Source of the DNA: an uncultured Actinomycetes bacterium
GTDB taxonomy: Bacteria > Actinomycetota > Actinomycetes > Nanopelagicales > Nanopelagicaceae
Direction of reading: 5' to 3'
Length of the DNA stretch: 7,793 nucleotides
Assembly (NCBI GenBank): GCA_903922325.1
Contig: CAIXTG010000121.1
Span: 1 to 7,793, forward strand
A model generated the notes under the pieces. The model worked only from the letters and a program-made list of their open reading frames with translations, made no database searches and was not told the origin of the DNA. Positions within the stretch are counted from its first letter, which is position 1. Each line of letters begins with the position of its first letter. Shown here in pieces: positions 1-6,060 of this stretch. Both the position numbers and the translations under genes were made by a program.

Positions 1-1151
1 AGATCGCGCGCCTGAGGTGATAAATCAGCATTACGTGACAACGGCACGACCGCAACCTTCACTGGCGCAATGCGACGATCAAACTTAAGCACAGTGCGCT
101 TTTCCATCTCGCCCTTAGCATTTGGTGCTTCATCTTCAGTGAAAGCATCCATCAAGAAAGTAAGTGCGCAACGATCAACGCCTGCTGCTGGCTCAATTAC
201 GAAAGGAGTCCAACGCTCATTTTTCTCTTGGTCAAAGTAAGAAAGATCCTTACCTGAGGCGGCAGAGTGCGCTTTTAGATCGAAATCAGTGCGGTTTGCA
301 ATGCCTTCAAGCTCGCCCCACTCGGTGCCAGCAAACTCGAATTTGTATTCAATATCTGCGGTGCGCTTTGAGTAATGCGAAAGCTTCTCTTTCGGGTGAT
401 CATAAATACGCAAACGATCTGGATTAATACCTAGATCTTTATACCAAGCTAGTCGGTAATCGATCCAGTATTGGTGCCAATCTTCATCGGTGCCAGGGAC
501 AACAAAGAATTCCATTTCCATCTGCTCGAATTCACGAGTTCGGAAAATAAAGTTTCCGGGCGTAATTTCATTACGGAAAGATTTACCAATTTGGCCAATA
601 CCAAATGGTGGCTTCTTGCGTGAGGTGGTCATAACCTGATCAAAGTTAATGAAAATGCCTTGAGCAGTTTCTGGGCGCAAATATGCCAATCCAGATTCAT
701 CTTCAACTGGTCCGAGATAAGTCTTTAACAAACCACTAAATTGTTTTGGAGTTGTGAACTGGCCTTTGTTACCACAAGCTGGGCAATTAACATCTGCTAG
801 TGACTCAGGTGCTTTCTTATGCTTTGCTTCGTAAGCTTCTTCTAAATGATCGGCGCGATAGCGCTTATGGCAAGCAGTACATTCGGTTAGCGGATCACTA
901 AATGTAGCAACGTGACCAGATGCTTCCCAAACTTCGCGAGCCAAGATCACGCAAGAGTCGATACCAACAATATCTTCGCGACCCATGACCATGGATTTCC
1001 ACCATTGGCGCTTAATGTTATTTTTTAATTCAACTCCGAGTGGGCCGTAATCCCAAGATGCGCGCAAGCCGCCATAGATTTCTGATGAAGGAAAAACGAA
1101 TCCGCGGCGCTTAGCCAGACTTACGATATTTTCTAAACGATCTACGGCCAT
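1..1151 (-). CDS. glyS: Glycyl-tRNA synthetase, single-chain dimeric type (3' end cut by window edge)
   Basis: This enzyme charges tRNA-Gly with glycine in the cytoplasm. 383 residues are visible from the ATG at 1149-1151; the C-terminus lies beyond the left edge. The family is about 460 residues, so most of the anticodon-binding domain is missing from view. Class II synthetase features are clear: an N-terminal RRGFVFPSSEIYGG stretch (residues 15-28), motif 2 around SFRNEITPGNFIFRTREFEQ (191-210), and motif 3 PAAGVDR (321-327). Two CxxC pairs (C91/C94 and C123/C126) lie in an insertion and look zinc-binding. The anticodon-binding domain begins near APVKVAVVPL (362-371). The start is supported by GAGG at 1161-1164, nine bases upstream. 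The gene lies 104 bp downstream of the ABM-like gene on the same strand. The single-chain form is the one found in Actinobacteria and eukaryotes, not the alpha/beta GlyQS type. Nothing looks broken. Confidence 0.97.
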   Translation of the reverse strand, partial: MAVDRLENIVSLAKRRGFVFPSSEIYGGLRASWDYGPLGVELKNNIKRQWWKSMVMGREDIVGIDSCVILAREVWEASGHVATFSDPLTECTACHKRYRADHLEEAYEAKHKKAPESLADVNCPACGNKGQFTTPKQFSGLLKTYLGPVEDESGLAYLRPETAQGIFINFDQVMTTSRKKPPFGIGQIGKSFRNEITPGNFIFRTREFEQMEMEFFVVPGTDEDWHQYWIDYRLAWYKDLGINPDRLRIYDHPKEKLSHYSKRTADIEYKFEFAGTEWGELEGIANRTDFDLKAHSAASGKDLSYFDQEKNERWTPFVIEPAAGVDRCALTFLMDAFTEDEAPNAKGEMEKRTVLKFDRRIAPVKVAVVPLSRNADLSPQARD

Positions 1152-1160
1152 TGGGGAAAA

Positions 1161-1223
1161 CCTCATCCGGTAAATAAGAGCCGGTGAATATGGTTTTATC
1201 CATCCGGCTGGCTGTCGGCGCAA
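1161..1223 (-). promoter_or_regulatory. Putative glyS promoter and ribosome binding site
   Basis: The 104-base gap between the ABM-like gene and glyS (1152-1255) holds a possible promoter on the minus strand: -35-like TTGCGC (1218-1223), a 17-base spacer, and -10-like GATAAA (1195-1200, four of six matches to TATAAT). GAGG at 1161-1164 would be the Shine-Dalgarno. The predicted 5' UTR is roughly 40 bases. The -35 match is weak and the call rests on spacing. No T-box or riboswitch structure was recognised here. Confidence 0.3.
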
Positions 1224-1255
1224 CGCAACTGTCGTTGAATTACGTAAGCCAAATT

Positions 1256-1540
1256 TTACTCGGTAACTGGCAGTTCGTACGCACCTGGTTCATCAATAGC
1301 CAACGCTAAAACAGGTATTGCCTCTAACTTGGCCCGATTCGAACTAAGCGCCCTGCGATATGAACCCACATTTTGCCAACGGGTAATGATTGTCCAGAGC
1401 CCGAGCTCATCAAGATTCTGACCAATTTCGCCATCGATGTATCCCGGGGCTGCAGCCAACGCAGCTAATGCCACGCTTAATTGCGCCTCAAACTGGGCAG
1501 CTTGGCCGAGCGGAACCTCAAATCTGGCGATCGCGATCAT
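1256..1540 (-). CDS. Antibiotic biosynthesis monooxygenase (ABM) domain protein, small
   Basis: This is a 94-residue protein filling the length of a single ABM domain, a dimeric ferredoxin-like fold. Family members are cofactor-independent quinol monooxygenases, haem-degrading enzymes or proteins of unknown function. The sequence shows the usual order: an N-terminal strand (IAIARFEVP, residues 2-10), a helix (GQAAQFEAQLSVALAALAAAPG), a second strand (IDGEIGQN), a central LWTIITRWQNVGSYRRAL segment (48-65) that is the most typical part, and a final ELP stretch. No specific substrate can be assigned. A promoter lies directly upstream (TAGGCT at 1547-1552, six bases, ATG), so the mRNA is probably leaderless. 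The gene is divergent from the ZIP transporter gene, and a Zur-type palindrome lies 28 bases upstream. The fold call is fairly sure; the function is unknown. Confidence 0.8.
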   Translation of the reverse strand: MIAIARFEVPLGQAAQFEAQLSVALAALAAAPGYIDGEIGQNLDELGLWTIITRWQNVGSYRRALSSNRAKLEAIPVLALAIDEPGAYELPVTE

Positions 1541-1546
1541 GGCTTG

Positions 1547-1552
1547 AGCCTA
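1547..1552 (-). promoter_or_regulatory. -10 element of a leaderless promoter for the ABM-like gene
   Basis: TAGGCT on the minus strand fits the TANNNT -10 form and is followed by exactly six bases (CAAGCC) before the ATG at 1540. That places the transcription start on the A of the start codon. No Shine-Dalgarno is visible. The -35 region would fall inside the palindrome at 1569-1589; TTTTCA (1572-1577) shares four of six bases with TTGACA but at a long 19-base spacing. The same -10/start spacing occurs at three other genes here. Confidence 0.5.
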
Positions 1553-1568
1553 GTGGGGTCAATTATGG

Positions 1569-1589
1569 AAATGAAAATCATTTTCATTT
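1569..1589. promoter_or_regulatory. Zur (zinc uptake regulator) operator, perfect 21-bp palindrome
   Basis: The core is TGAAAAT-C-ATTTTCA (1572-1586). The symmetry extends three more bases on each side, giving ten perfectly paired positions per arm around C1579. This is very close to the known actinobacterial Zur box (TGAAAATGATTTTCA type). The site lies between two divergent genes. It is centred 27 bases upstream of the ZIP gene's predicted transcription start, a position that would block RNA polymerase. It is centred 39 bases upstream of the predicted start of the ABM-like gene. The adjacent zur gene supports the assignment. Confidence 0.85.
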
Positions 1590-1593
1590 GTGG

Positions 1594-1599
1594 TACGTT
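1594..1599 (+). promoter_or_regulatory. -10 element of a leaderless promoter for the ZIP-zur operon
   Basis: TACGTT (TANNNT form) is followed by six bases (TCCAAT) and the ATG at 1606, so transcription is predicted to begin at the start codon. No ribosome binding site precedes the gene. The -35 region, about 1571-1576, is buried in the Zur palindrome. That arrangement would make the promoter zinc-repressed. Confidence 0.55.
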
Positions 1600-1605
1600 T
1601 CCAAT

Positions 1606-2349
1606 ATGAACTTAGCAATCGGTCTTGCCGCACTCACTGTCCTTGCCACTACAGCAGGTGGCTTCCTAGCAATCAGATCAAGAGATCGTCTGCACTTAGT
1701 GCTCGGACTATCAGCTGGATTACTTCTCGGCCTAGTTGCTTTTGATTTGCTACCAGAAGTTTTCGAATTAAATACGGACACCTTTGGAAACGTGCCAGTT
1801 GTTTCAGTGGCATTTGTGGCCGGCTTTCTACTTCTGCATTTTGCTGAACAAATCTTTGGTTCACATGAACCAGCTGAATCTGATTATGGACATGAGCATG
1901 ACCACTCCGTAAACATTGCTGGCACCTTAGGTGCACTCGCAATGGGCGGCCACGTATTCCTCGACGGCGTTGCTCTCGGATTATCGTTCAAAATTTCAAA
2001 CGCACTTGGCGTTGCCGTTTTCATCGCCATCTTGTCACATGCATTTAGTGATGGTCTAAATACGGTTTCACTATTAATCAAGAGTGGGCACTGGACAAAG
2101 CGCGCAATTATGTTGCTTGGCGTTGATGCCATCATGCGTATCGGTGGCGCAGCCCTCGGTAGCTACATAACAATTAGCGATCCTTCACTTGGCATTTATT
2201 TAGCTCTCTTCTCGGGTTTTGTAATCTACTTAGCAACTTCGCATATTCTGCCGGAAGCACATTCCCGACATCCTTCCAAATTAACCATGGTGGCAACTGT
2301 TATTGGCGTAGTTGCTATGTGGTTAATCGTCGGAAATATTGGCGAGTAG
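1606..2349 (+). CDS. ZIP-family divalent metal (probably zinc) transporter
   Basis: A 247-residue inner-membrane protein of the ZIP family, which carries zinc or related divalent metals into the cytoplasm. About eight membrane segments are visible, near residues 3-22, 31-50, 64-84, 104-127, 132-152, 166-190, 194-215 and 226-243. The metal-path motifs of transmembrane helices 4 and 5 are present as H116-VFLDG-121 and H145-AFSDG-150. LLPE (48-51) and HILPEAH (213-219) are further family marks. A His/Asp-rich cytoplasmic loop (residues 87-100, ending GHEHDH) is the usual variable metal-binding loop between helices 3 and 4. The ATG at 1606 is chosen because the leaderless -10 lies six bases upstream and the hydrophobic helix begins immediately; in-frame ATGs further upstream fall inside the ABM-like gene. 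It is followed 11 bases later by zur, and a Zur box overlaps its promoter. Zinc is therefore the likely substrate, though other metals cannot be excluded. Confidence 0.9.
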   Translation: MNLAIGLAALTVLATTAGGFLAIRSRDRLHLVLGLSAGLLLGLVAFDLLPEVFELNTDTFGNVPVVSVAFVAGFLLLHFAEQIFGSHEPAESDYGHEHDHSVNIAGTLGALAMGGHVFLDGVALGLSFKISNALGVAVFIAILSHAFSDGLNTVSLLIKSGHWTKRAIMLLGVDAIMRIGGAALGSYITISDPSLGIYLALFSGFVIYLATSHILPEAHSRHPSKLTMVATVIGVVAMWLIVGNIGE

Positions 2350-2360
2350 ATATTTTATAA

Positions 2361-2726
2361 ATGAGTCGTTCAAACCCAAGAGTACTTAGCACTTTAGAGC
2401 GAGCCGGTGGTTTCGCCAGCGCCCAAGAGGTTTACCAACTGATGCAGCGAGAGGGTCAAAGCATTGGTTTAACTACGGTTTATCGCTCTTTACAGAGTTT
2501 AGTAAATGACAAAATTGTCGATGTATTGCGTCGCGATGATGGCGAGGCGATTTATCGCCTATGTGGTGAAACCCACCATCATCACTTAGTTTGTAAGAGC
2601 TGCGGTGAAACCGTTGAAATCGAAGGCGGCGCCATTGAAAAATGGGCACTTAATGTGGGTAAAGAGCATGGTTTTCGCGAAGTGGGTCATACTGCAGAAA
2701 TCTTTGGTCTCTGCAGCAAGTGCTAG
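2361..2726 (+). CDS. zur: Zinc uptake regulator Zur (FurB), Fur family
   Basis: A 121-residue dimeric zinc-sensing repressor. The N-terminal winged helix includes the recognition region GLTTVYRSLQSLV (36-48), and the C-terminal half binds metal and dimerises. From memory of the M. tuberculosis FurB/Zur structure, every ligand is found here shifted by eight residues: D54, C68, H73, H75 (regulatory site); C78, C81, C118, C121 (structural CxxC...CxxC site); and H72, H74, E93, H110 (third site). This match favours Zur over Fur or PerR. The gene starts 11 bases after the ZIP stop and has no clear Shine-Dalgarno, so it is likely read from the ZIP transcript and autoregulated through the Zur box at 1569-1589. 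Its stop is three bases from the stop of the convergent uppS. The protein is slightly short at the N-terminus for the family but complete. Confidence 0.93.
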   Translation: MSRSNPRVLSTLERAGGFASAQEVYQLMQREGQSIGLTTVYRSLQSLVNDKIVDVLRRDDGEAIYRLCGETHHHHLVCKSCGETVEIEGGAIEKWALNVGKEHGFREVGHTAEIFGLCSKC

Positions 2727-2729
2727 TCG

Positions 2730-3437
2730 CTATGCCTTACCGAATCTACGATCTCTTGTTGAATATTCCTCAATAGCTCGCCACAAAACTTTGCGATCTA
2801 CATCTGGCCAAAGCACATCTAGGAAAACGAATTCGGCATAGACCGATTGCCAGGGCAAGAAATTGCTGGTGCGTTGCTCGCCCGATGATCTTAAGAATAA
2901 GTCCACATCACTCATCTTGGGTTGGTTTAAATACTTAGCAAATGTTTTCTCGGTGATGGCATCTGCTTTTAGCTTGCCACGCTTCACATCACGAGCAAGT
3001 TCAGTGGCTGCATCGACGATCTCAGAGCGGCCACCGTAGTTAACACACATATTCAAAGTCAGCGTTTTATTCTTGGCAGTTAACTCTTCAGCAATTTCCA
3101 ACTCGTTAATCACACTCTGCCAAAGTCGCTTTGGCCGGCCCACCCAACGAATGCGCACACCCATCTCATTCATCTGATCCCGGCGACGACGAATCACATC
3201 GCGATTAAAACCCATCAGGAATTTAACTTCTTCAGGAGAGCGACGCCAATTCTCAGTGCTAAAGGCATATGCACTGATCTCTTTAACGCCATATTCAATA
3301 GCGCCTTCAACAACGTCAAATAGAGCTGCTTCGCCTGCTTCATGGCCAGCTGTGCGCGGTAAACCACGCTTCTTAGCCCAACGACCATTGCCATCCATCA
3401 CGATCGCTACGTGATTAGGTATTTCAATCTTGCTCAT
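2730..3437 (-). CDS. uppS: Isoprenyl (cis-prenyl) diphosphate synthase, UppS family
   Basis: A 235-residue cis-prenyltransferase that adds isopentenyl diphosphate units to an allylic diphosphate, making the polyprenyl carrier lipid for peptidoglycan and other envelope polymers. It acts in the cytoplasm at the membrane face. Signature motifs: HVAIVMDGNGRWA (9-21) with catalytic D15; FSTENWRRS (59-67); and SSGEQRTSNFLPWQ (184-197), with R183, R189 and S191 expected to bind the diphosphate and E202 expected to bind magnesium. In Actinobacteria this paralogue, next to recO, corresponds to the Rv2361c-type long-chain (decaprenyl) synthase; chain length cannot be read from the sequence with confidence. 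The ATG overlaps the recO stop by four bases (ATGA), implying translational coupling. It converges on zur with a three-base gap. Confidence 0.95.
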   Translation of the reverse strand: MSKIEIPNHVAIVMDGNGRWAKKRGLPRTAGHEAGEAALFDVVEGAIEYGVKEISAYAFSTENWRRSPEEVKFLMGFNRDVIRRRRDQMNEMGVRIRWVGRPKRLWQSVINELEIAEELTAKNKTLTLNMCVNYGGRSEIVDAATELARDVKRGKLKADAITEKTFAKYLNQPKMSDVDLFLRSSGEQRTSNFLPWQSVYAEFVFLDVLWPDVDRKVLWRAIEEYSTRDRRFGKA

Positions 3438-4165
3438 ACGCGCTCCACCATCGGCATGCTACGCAAGCCACGTTCTAAGTGCCAGTGTAAATAAGCCGTA
3501 ATCAAACCATTTGCTTCACGGCGATTGCGCAGTTCACTTGCACTCGCACTTTCCCAATCGCCCGAAAGTAAGTCACCCATGAGTTTTAGCGTTTCCACTG
3601 CCGGAGTAGCAGATGCCGACGGCCGGCAATCTAAACAAACCGAACCGCCGCCAACTAAAGAGAAGTAACGATGCGGGCCTTCTTTTTCACAACGCGAACA
3701 GTTAGTCATTGAAGGCGCGTATCCCCCAATGGCAAGTGATCGCAACAAGAAAGCATCGAGGATTAAGGAAGAGTCATAACGTTTTTCAGCCAATACTTTT
3801 AAAGCACCGACTACTAAGTTAAATTCTTGTAGCGCTGGTTCGCGCTCTTGTGGTGTGAATCGTTCGGTAGTTTCTAGAATCGCAGATGCAATGGTCCAGC
3901 GTTGATAATCATTGGCTAATTCGTCGCCATAGTTTGCAATGGCTTCGACCTGGGTTACGGTGTCAAAGGTTTTGCCAATATGTAATTGAATGTCGACGTG
4001 GCTACCGGGTTCAAGGCGTGCACCGAATTTAGACATAGTGCGACGAACGCCTTTTGCTACTCCACGAACACGACCATGTTCGCGAGTAAGCATGGTGATG
4101 ATGCGATCGGCTTCGCCCAATTTCTGGGTGCGCAGAATTAACGCTTCATCACGGTAGAGGCTCAC
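3434..4165 (-). CDS. recO: DNA repair protein RecO
   Basis: RecO (243 residues) helps RecR load RecA onto SSB-coated single-stranded DNA in the RecFOR recombination repair pathway. An N-terminal OB-fold begins SLYRDEALILRTQKLGEADRIITMLTREHGRVRGVAKGVRR in outline (residues 2-42, with the typical YRDEALIL and LGEADRI parts). A helical C-terminal domain carries a zinc finger with C156, C159, C177 and C180. Length is normal for the family. The start is a GTG at 4163-4165, supported by a leaderless -10 six bases upstream (TACACT, 4172-4177) and by agreement with the conserved N-terminus. It overlaps uppS by four bases and lies 35 bases downstream of leuA on the same strand, so it can be read from its own promoter, from leuA, or both. 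Confidence 0.95.
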   Translation of the reverse strand: MSLYRDEALILRTQKLGEADRIITMLTREHGRVRGVAKGVRRTMSKFGARLEPGSHVDIQLHIGKTFDTVTQVEAIANYGDELANDYQRWTIASAILETTERFTPQEREPALQEFNLVVGALKVLAEKRYDSSLILDAFLLRSLAIGGYAPSMTNCSRCEKEGPHRYFSLVGGGSVCLDCRPSASATPAVETLKLMGDLLSGDWESASASELRNRREANGLITAYLHWHLERGLRSMPMVERV

Positions 4166-4171
4166 GTGCCT

Positions 4172-4177
4172 AGTGTA
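4172..4177 (-). promoter_or_regulatory. -10 element of a leaderless promoter for recO-uppS
   Basis: TACACT on the minus strand is followed by six bases (AGGCAC) and then the GTG start of recO at 4165. No Shine-Dalgarno is present between leuA and recO, which agrees with a leaderless mRNA starting at the GTG. No convincing -35 hexamer is seen; the region 17 bases upstream abuts the leuA stop codon. Confidence 0.5.
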
Positions 4178-4200
4178 GGTAAAAGAGGTAACTGGCTCCG

Positions 4201-5922
4201 TTAGCGAATTGCGCGATTGATCGCCGAAACCACGGCTTTTAGTGAGGCAGTGGTGGTATTTGGATCAATTCCCACACCCCAGAAAACTTCATCGCCGATT
4301 GCGCACTCTAGGTAGGCAGCAGCTGATGCATCGCCACCTGCACTAAGTGCATGCTCGTAATAATCAAGGACGCGAACATCGACACCATATGCCTGCAAGA
4401 TATTGCAGAACGCTGCGATTGGGCCATTACCTTCACCGCTTAGTTCAACTAATTGGCCACGATCAAGAATTGAGATAGCTAACTGCACATCTTGATCAAG
4501 GACTGATGTTTGTGACAACCCCTTCAAACGGAAGCGACCCCACTTTTTATCGTCATTAGCAGTTGGTAGATATTCATCTTCGAAAATCTGCCACATGGCA
4601 TCGCCAGTAATTTCGCCGCCTTCTGTATCAGTCTTTTGTTGCACAACTTTTGAGAACTCAATCTGCAGACGACGAGGTAGGTCAAGATGATGTTCGTTCT
4701 TCATCAAGTAAGCGACGCCACCTTTGCCAGATTGTGAGTTAACGCGAATCACGGCTTCGTAGGTCCGACCAATATCTAGTGGATCAATAGGTAGGTAAGG
4801 AACCGCCCAAGTGAAATCTTTAACTTCCTTGCCAGCAGCTTTGGCATCTATTGCTAAGTGATCAAAGCCCTTCTTAATGGCATCTTGGTGCGAACCTGAA
4901 AAAGCGGTGAAAACTAAATCGCCACCATAAGGATGACGCTCTGGAACGCGAAGTTGATTTGCGTATTCAACAGTGCGACGAGTTTCATCAAGGTTTGAGA
5001 AATCGATCATTGGGTCAATGCCGTGGCTAACTAAGTTCATGCCTAGTGTCACTAAACAAACATTGCCAGTGCGCTCGCCATTGCCAAACAGAGTTCCTTC
5101 AATACGATCGGCGCCTGCTAAGTAGCCCAATTCAGCTGCTGCAACACCTGTGCCACGGTCATTATGTGGGTGCAAGGAAACAATCACGCTGTCGCGATTA
5201 TCTAGATGGCGACACATCCATTCAATTGAATCGGCATAAACATTTGGCGTTGCCATTTCAACTGTGGCTGGCAAGTTCATGATGGTCTTCCATTCTGGGG
5301 TTGGTTTCCAGATGGCGTTAACCGCATTACAAACTTCAACGGCGAATTCTAATTCGGTACCGGTATATGACTCGGGGCTGTATTCAAAAGAGACCAAGGT
5401 CCCCGGAACAGTTGAGACTTTATCTAAACAATATTGCGCCGCATCGGTTGCGATCTTTTTGATGCCGTCTTTATCTTGGCCAAAAACCACCCGACGCTGC
5501 AAAGTTGAAGTCGAGTTATAAAGGTGAACGATTGCTTGCTTGGCACCCTTGATTGATTCGAAGGTGCGATCAATTAAAGTTTCGCGAGCTTGGGTTAATA
5601 CCTGAATAACTACATCATCTGGAATCAAGCCATCTTCAATAATCTTGCGCACGAAATCAAAGTCAGTCTGGCTGGCACTTGGGAAACCAACTTCGATTTC
5701 CTTGTAGCCCATGGCAACAAGTAACTTAAACATCGCTAACTTGCGTGGCGTATCCATTGGATCGATCAGAGCTTGATTGCCATCGCGAAGATCTACCGAA
5801 CACCACTTAGGTGCGACCTTGATCTGCTTAGTTGGCCAAGTGCGATCGGTTAGATCAACTGGAATAAAAGATGAATATCGATGCACTGGCATCGCGGAAG
5901 GTTTTTGCTTTGGAAAGTTCAT
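4201..5922 (-). CDS. leuA: 2-isopropylmalate synthase, long actinobacterial form
   Basis: First committed enzyme of leucine biosynthesis: it condenses acetyl-CoA with 2-oxoisovalerate to give 2-isopropylmalate, in the cytoplasm, and is feedback-inhibited by leucine. Length is 573 residues. The TIM-barrel domain spans roughly residues 35-340, with the VDLRDGNQAL motif (43-52) and SLHPHNDRGTG (249-259). Metal and substrate residues match M. tuberculosis LeuA with a constant offset of 34 (from memory): R46, D47, H251, H253 and N287. Linker subdomains follow, and the C-terminal leucine-binding regulatory domain covers about 440-573, so allosteric control should be intact. The ATG is preceded by AGGAG with a six-base spacer (Shine-Dalgarno 5929-5933). 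The Shine-Dalgarno region can be sequestered by the leader described separately. Upstream lies glnA2; downstream, recO begins after 35 bases. Confidence 0.97.
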   Translation of the reverse strand: MNFPKQKPSAMPVHRYSSFIPVDLTDRTWPTKQIKVAPKWCSVDLRDGNQALIDPMDTPRKLAMFKLLVAMGYKEIEVGFPSASQTDFDFVRKIIEDGLIPDDVVIQVLTQARETLIDRTFESIKGAKQAIVHLYNSTSTLQRRVVFGQDKDGIKKIATDAAQYCLDKVSTVPGTLVSFEYSPESYTGTELEFAVEVCNAVNAIWKPTPEWKTIMNLPATVEMATPNVYADSIEWMCRHLDNRDSVIVSLHPHNDRGTGVAAAELGYLAGADRIEGTLFGNGERTGNVCLVTLGMNLVSHGIDPMIDFSNLDETRRTVEYANQLRVPERHPYGGDLVFTAFSGSHQDAIKKGFDHLAIDAKAAGKEVKDFTWAVPYLPIDPLDIGRTYEAVIRVNSQSGKGGVAYLMKNEHHLDLPRRLQIEFSKVVQQKTDTEGGEITGDAMWQIFEDEYLPTANDDKKWGRFRLKGLSQTSVLDQDVQLAISILDRGQLVELSGEGNGPIAAFCNILQAYGVDVRVLDYYEHALSAGGDASAAAYLECAIGDEVFWGVGIDPNTTTASLKAVVSAINRAIR

Positions 5923-5928
5923 TTATAA

Positions 5929-5937
5929 CTCCTACTT
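5929..5937 (-). promoter_or_regulatory. leuA Shine-Dalgarno region, complementary to the leader's Leu codons
   Basis: AAGTAGGAG on the minus strand sits six bases before the leuA ATG and contains a strong AGGAG core. It is the exact reverse complement of CTCCTACTT (6020-6028), the three Leu codons of the upstream leader peptide, giving nine Watson-Crick pairs plus a possible flanking G-U pair. Pairing would hide the ribosome binding site. Confidence 0.75.
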
Positions 5938-6043
5938 TAAATTGGTTTGTGGACTGGTTGAACCGGTACGACAAACCCCGCGGCGAGGGGACCGGTTACT
6001 TGTCCCCGCCACGGCGGCTAAGTAGGAGCGCCTTTTGAAAGGC
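5929..6043 (-). ncRNA. leuA structured leader (LEU-element-like pseudoknot, translational attenuator)
   Basis: The leuA 5' leader can fold as follows, all on the minus-strand RNA. Hairpin 1: GCCTTT/AAAGGC (6030-6043). Closing helix: Leu codons CTCCTACTT (6020-6028) with the leuA Shine-Dalgarno AAGTAGGAG (5929-5937). Helix A: AACCGGT (5991-5997) with ACCGGTT (5961-5967). Helix B: GGTTTGT (5971-5977) with ACAAACC (5944-5950). A and B cross, making an H-type pseudoknot that lies wholly inside the closing helix. CCCC (5987-5990) can also pair with GGGG (5976-5979), and GGGGAC (6002-6007) with GTCCCC (5987-5992), as alternatives. A conserved pseudoknot upstream of leuA in Actinobacteria, called the LEU element, has been predicted by comparative genomics (recalled, not checked); this is probably a member. 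No U-tract follows the stems, so control of translation fits better than transcription termination. Confidence 0.7.
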
Positions 6044-6055
6044 TGACTTTGACAT
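5996..6055 (-). CDS. Leucine-rich leader peptide controlling leuA
   Basis: A 20-codon reading frame encodes MSKSAFQKALLLSRRGGDK, starting at the ATG 6053-6055 and stopping with TAA at 5996-5998, 73 bases upstream of leuA. Codons 10-12 are CTC, CTA and CTT, three consecutive Leu codons, the hallmark of a leucine-sensing leader peptide. Translation is supported by a leaderless promoter: TACCCT at 6062-6067 followed by six bases and the ATG. The peptide itself probably has no function; its translation would report leucyl-tRNA supply. When ribosomes pause on the Leu codons they would cover the bases that otherwise pair with the leuA Shine-Dalgarno. The stop codon directly abuts helix A of the pseudoknot. 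The alternative is a chance short frame, but the codon content, position and complementarity argue against it. Confidence 0.75.
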   Translation of the reverse strand: MSKSAFQKALLLSRRGGDK

Positions 6056-6060
6056 GGCTA

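Noticed and set aside
1152..1255. T-box or glycine riboswitch upstream of glyS
   Set aside because: The gap is only 104 bases and shows no T-box core, anticodon stem or glycine aptamer features; only a weak promoter and a Shine-Dalgarno are visible.
1390..1605. A 72-residue N-terminal extension of the ZIP transporter from an upstream in-frame ATG at 1390
   Set aside because: The extension lies antisense within the ABM-like gene and crosses the Zur operator and promoter. Its sequence is not transporter-like, whereas the ATG at 1606 has a leaderless promoter and begins the first membrane helix.
5961..5997. Intrinsic transcription terminator upstream of leuA formed by AACCGGT/ACCGGTT
   Set aside because: The stem is not followed by a U-run; the next bases are CAACCAG. 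A pseudoknot with translational control explains the pairing better.
5777..6025. Plus-strand open frame across the leuA leader
   Set aside because: It runs antisense through the leuA start and the structured leader, with no ribosome site or recognisable domain.
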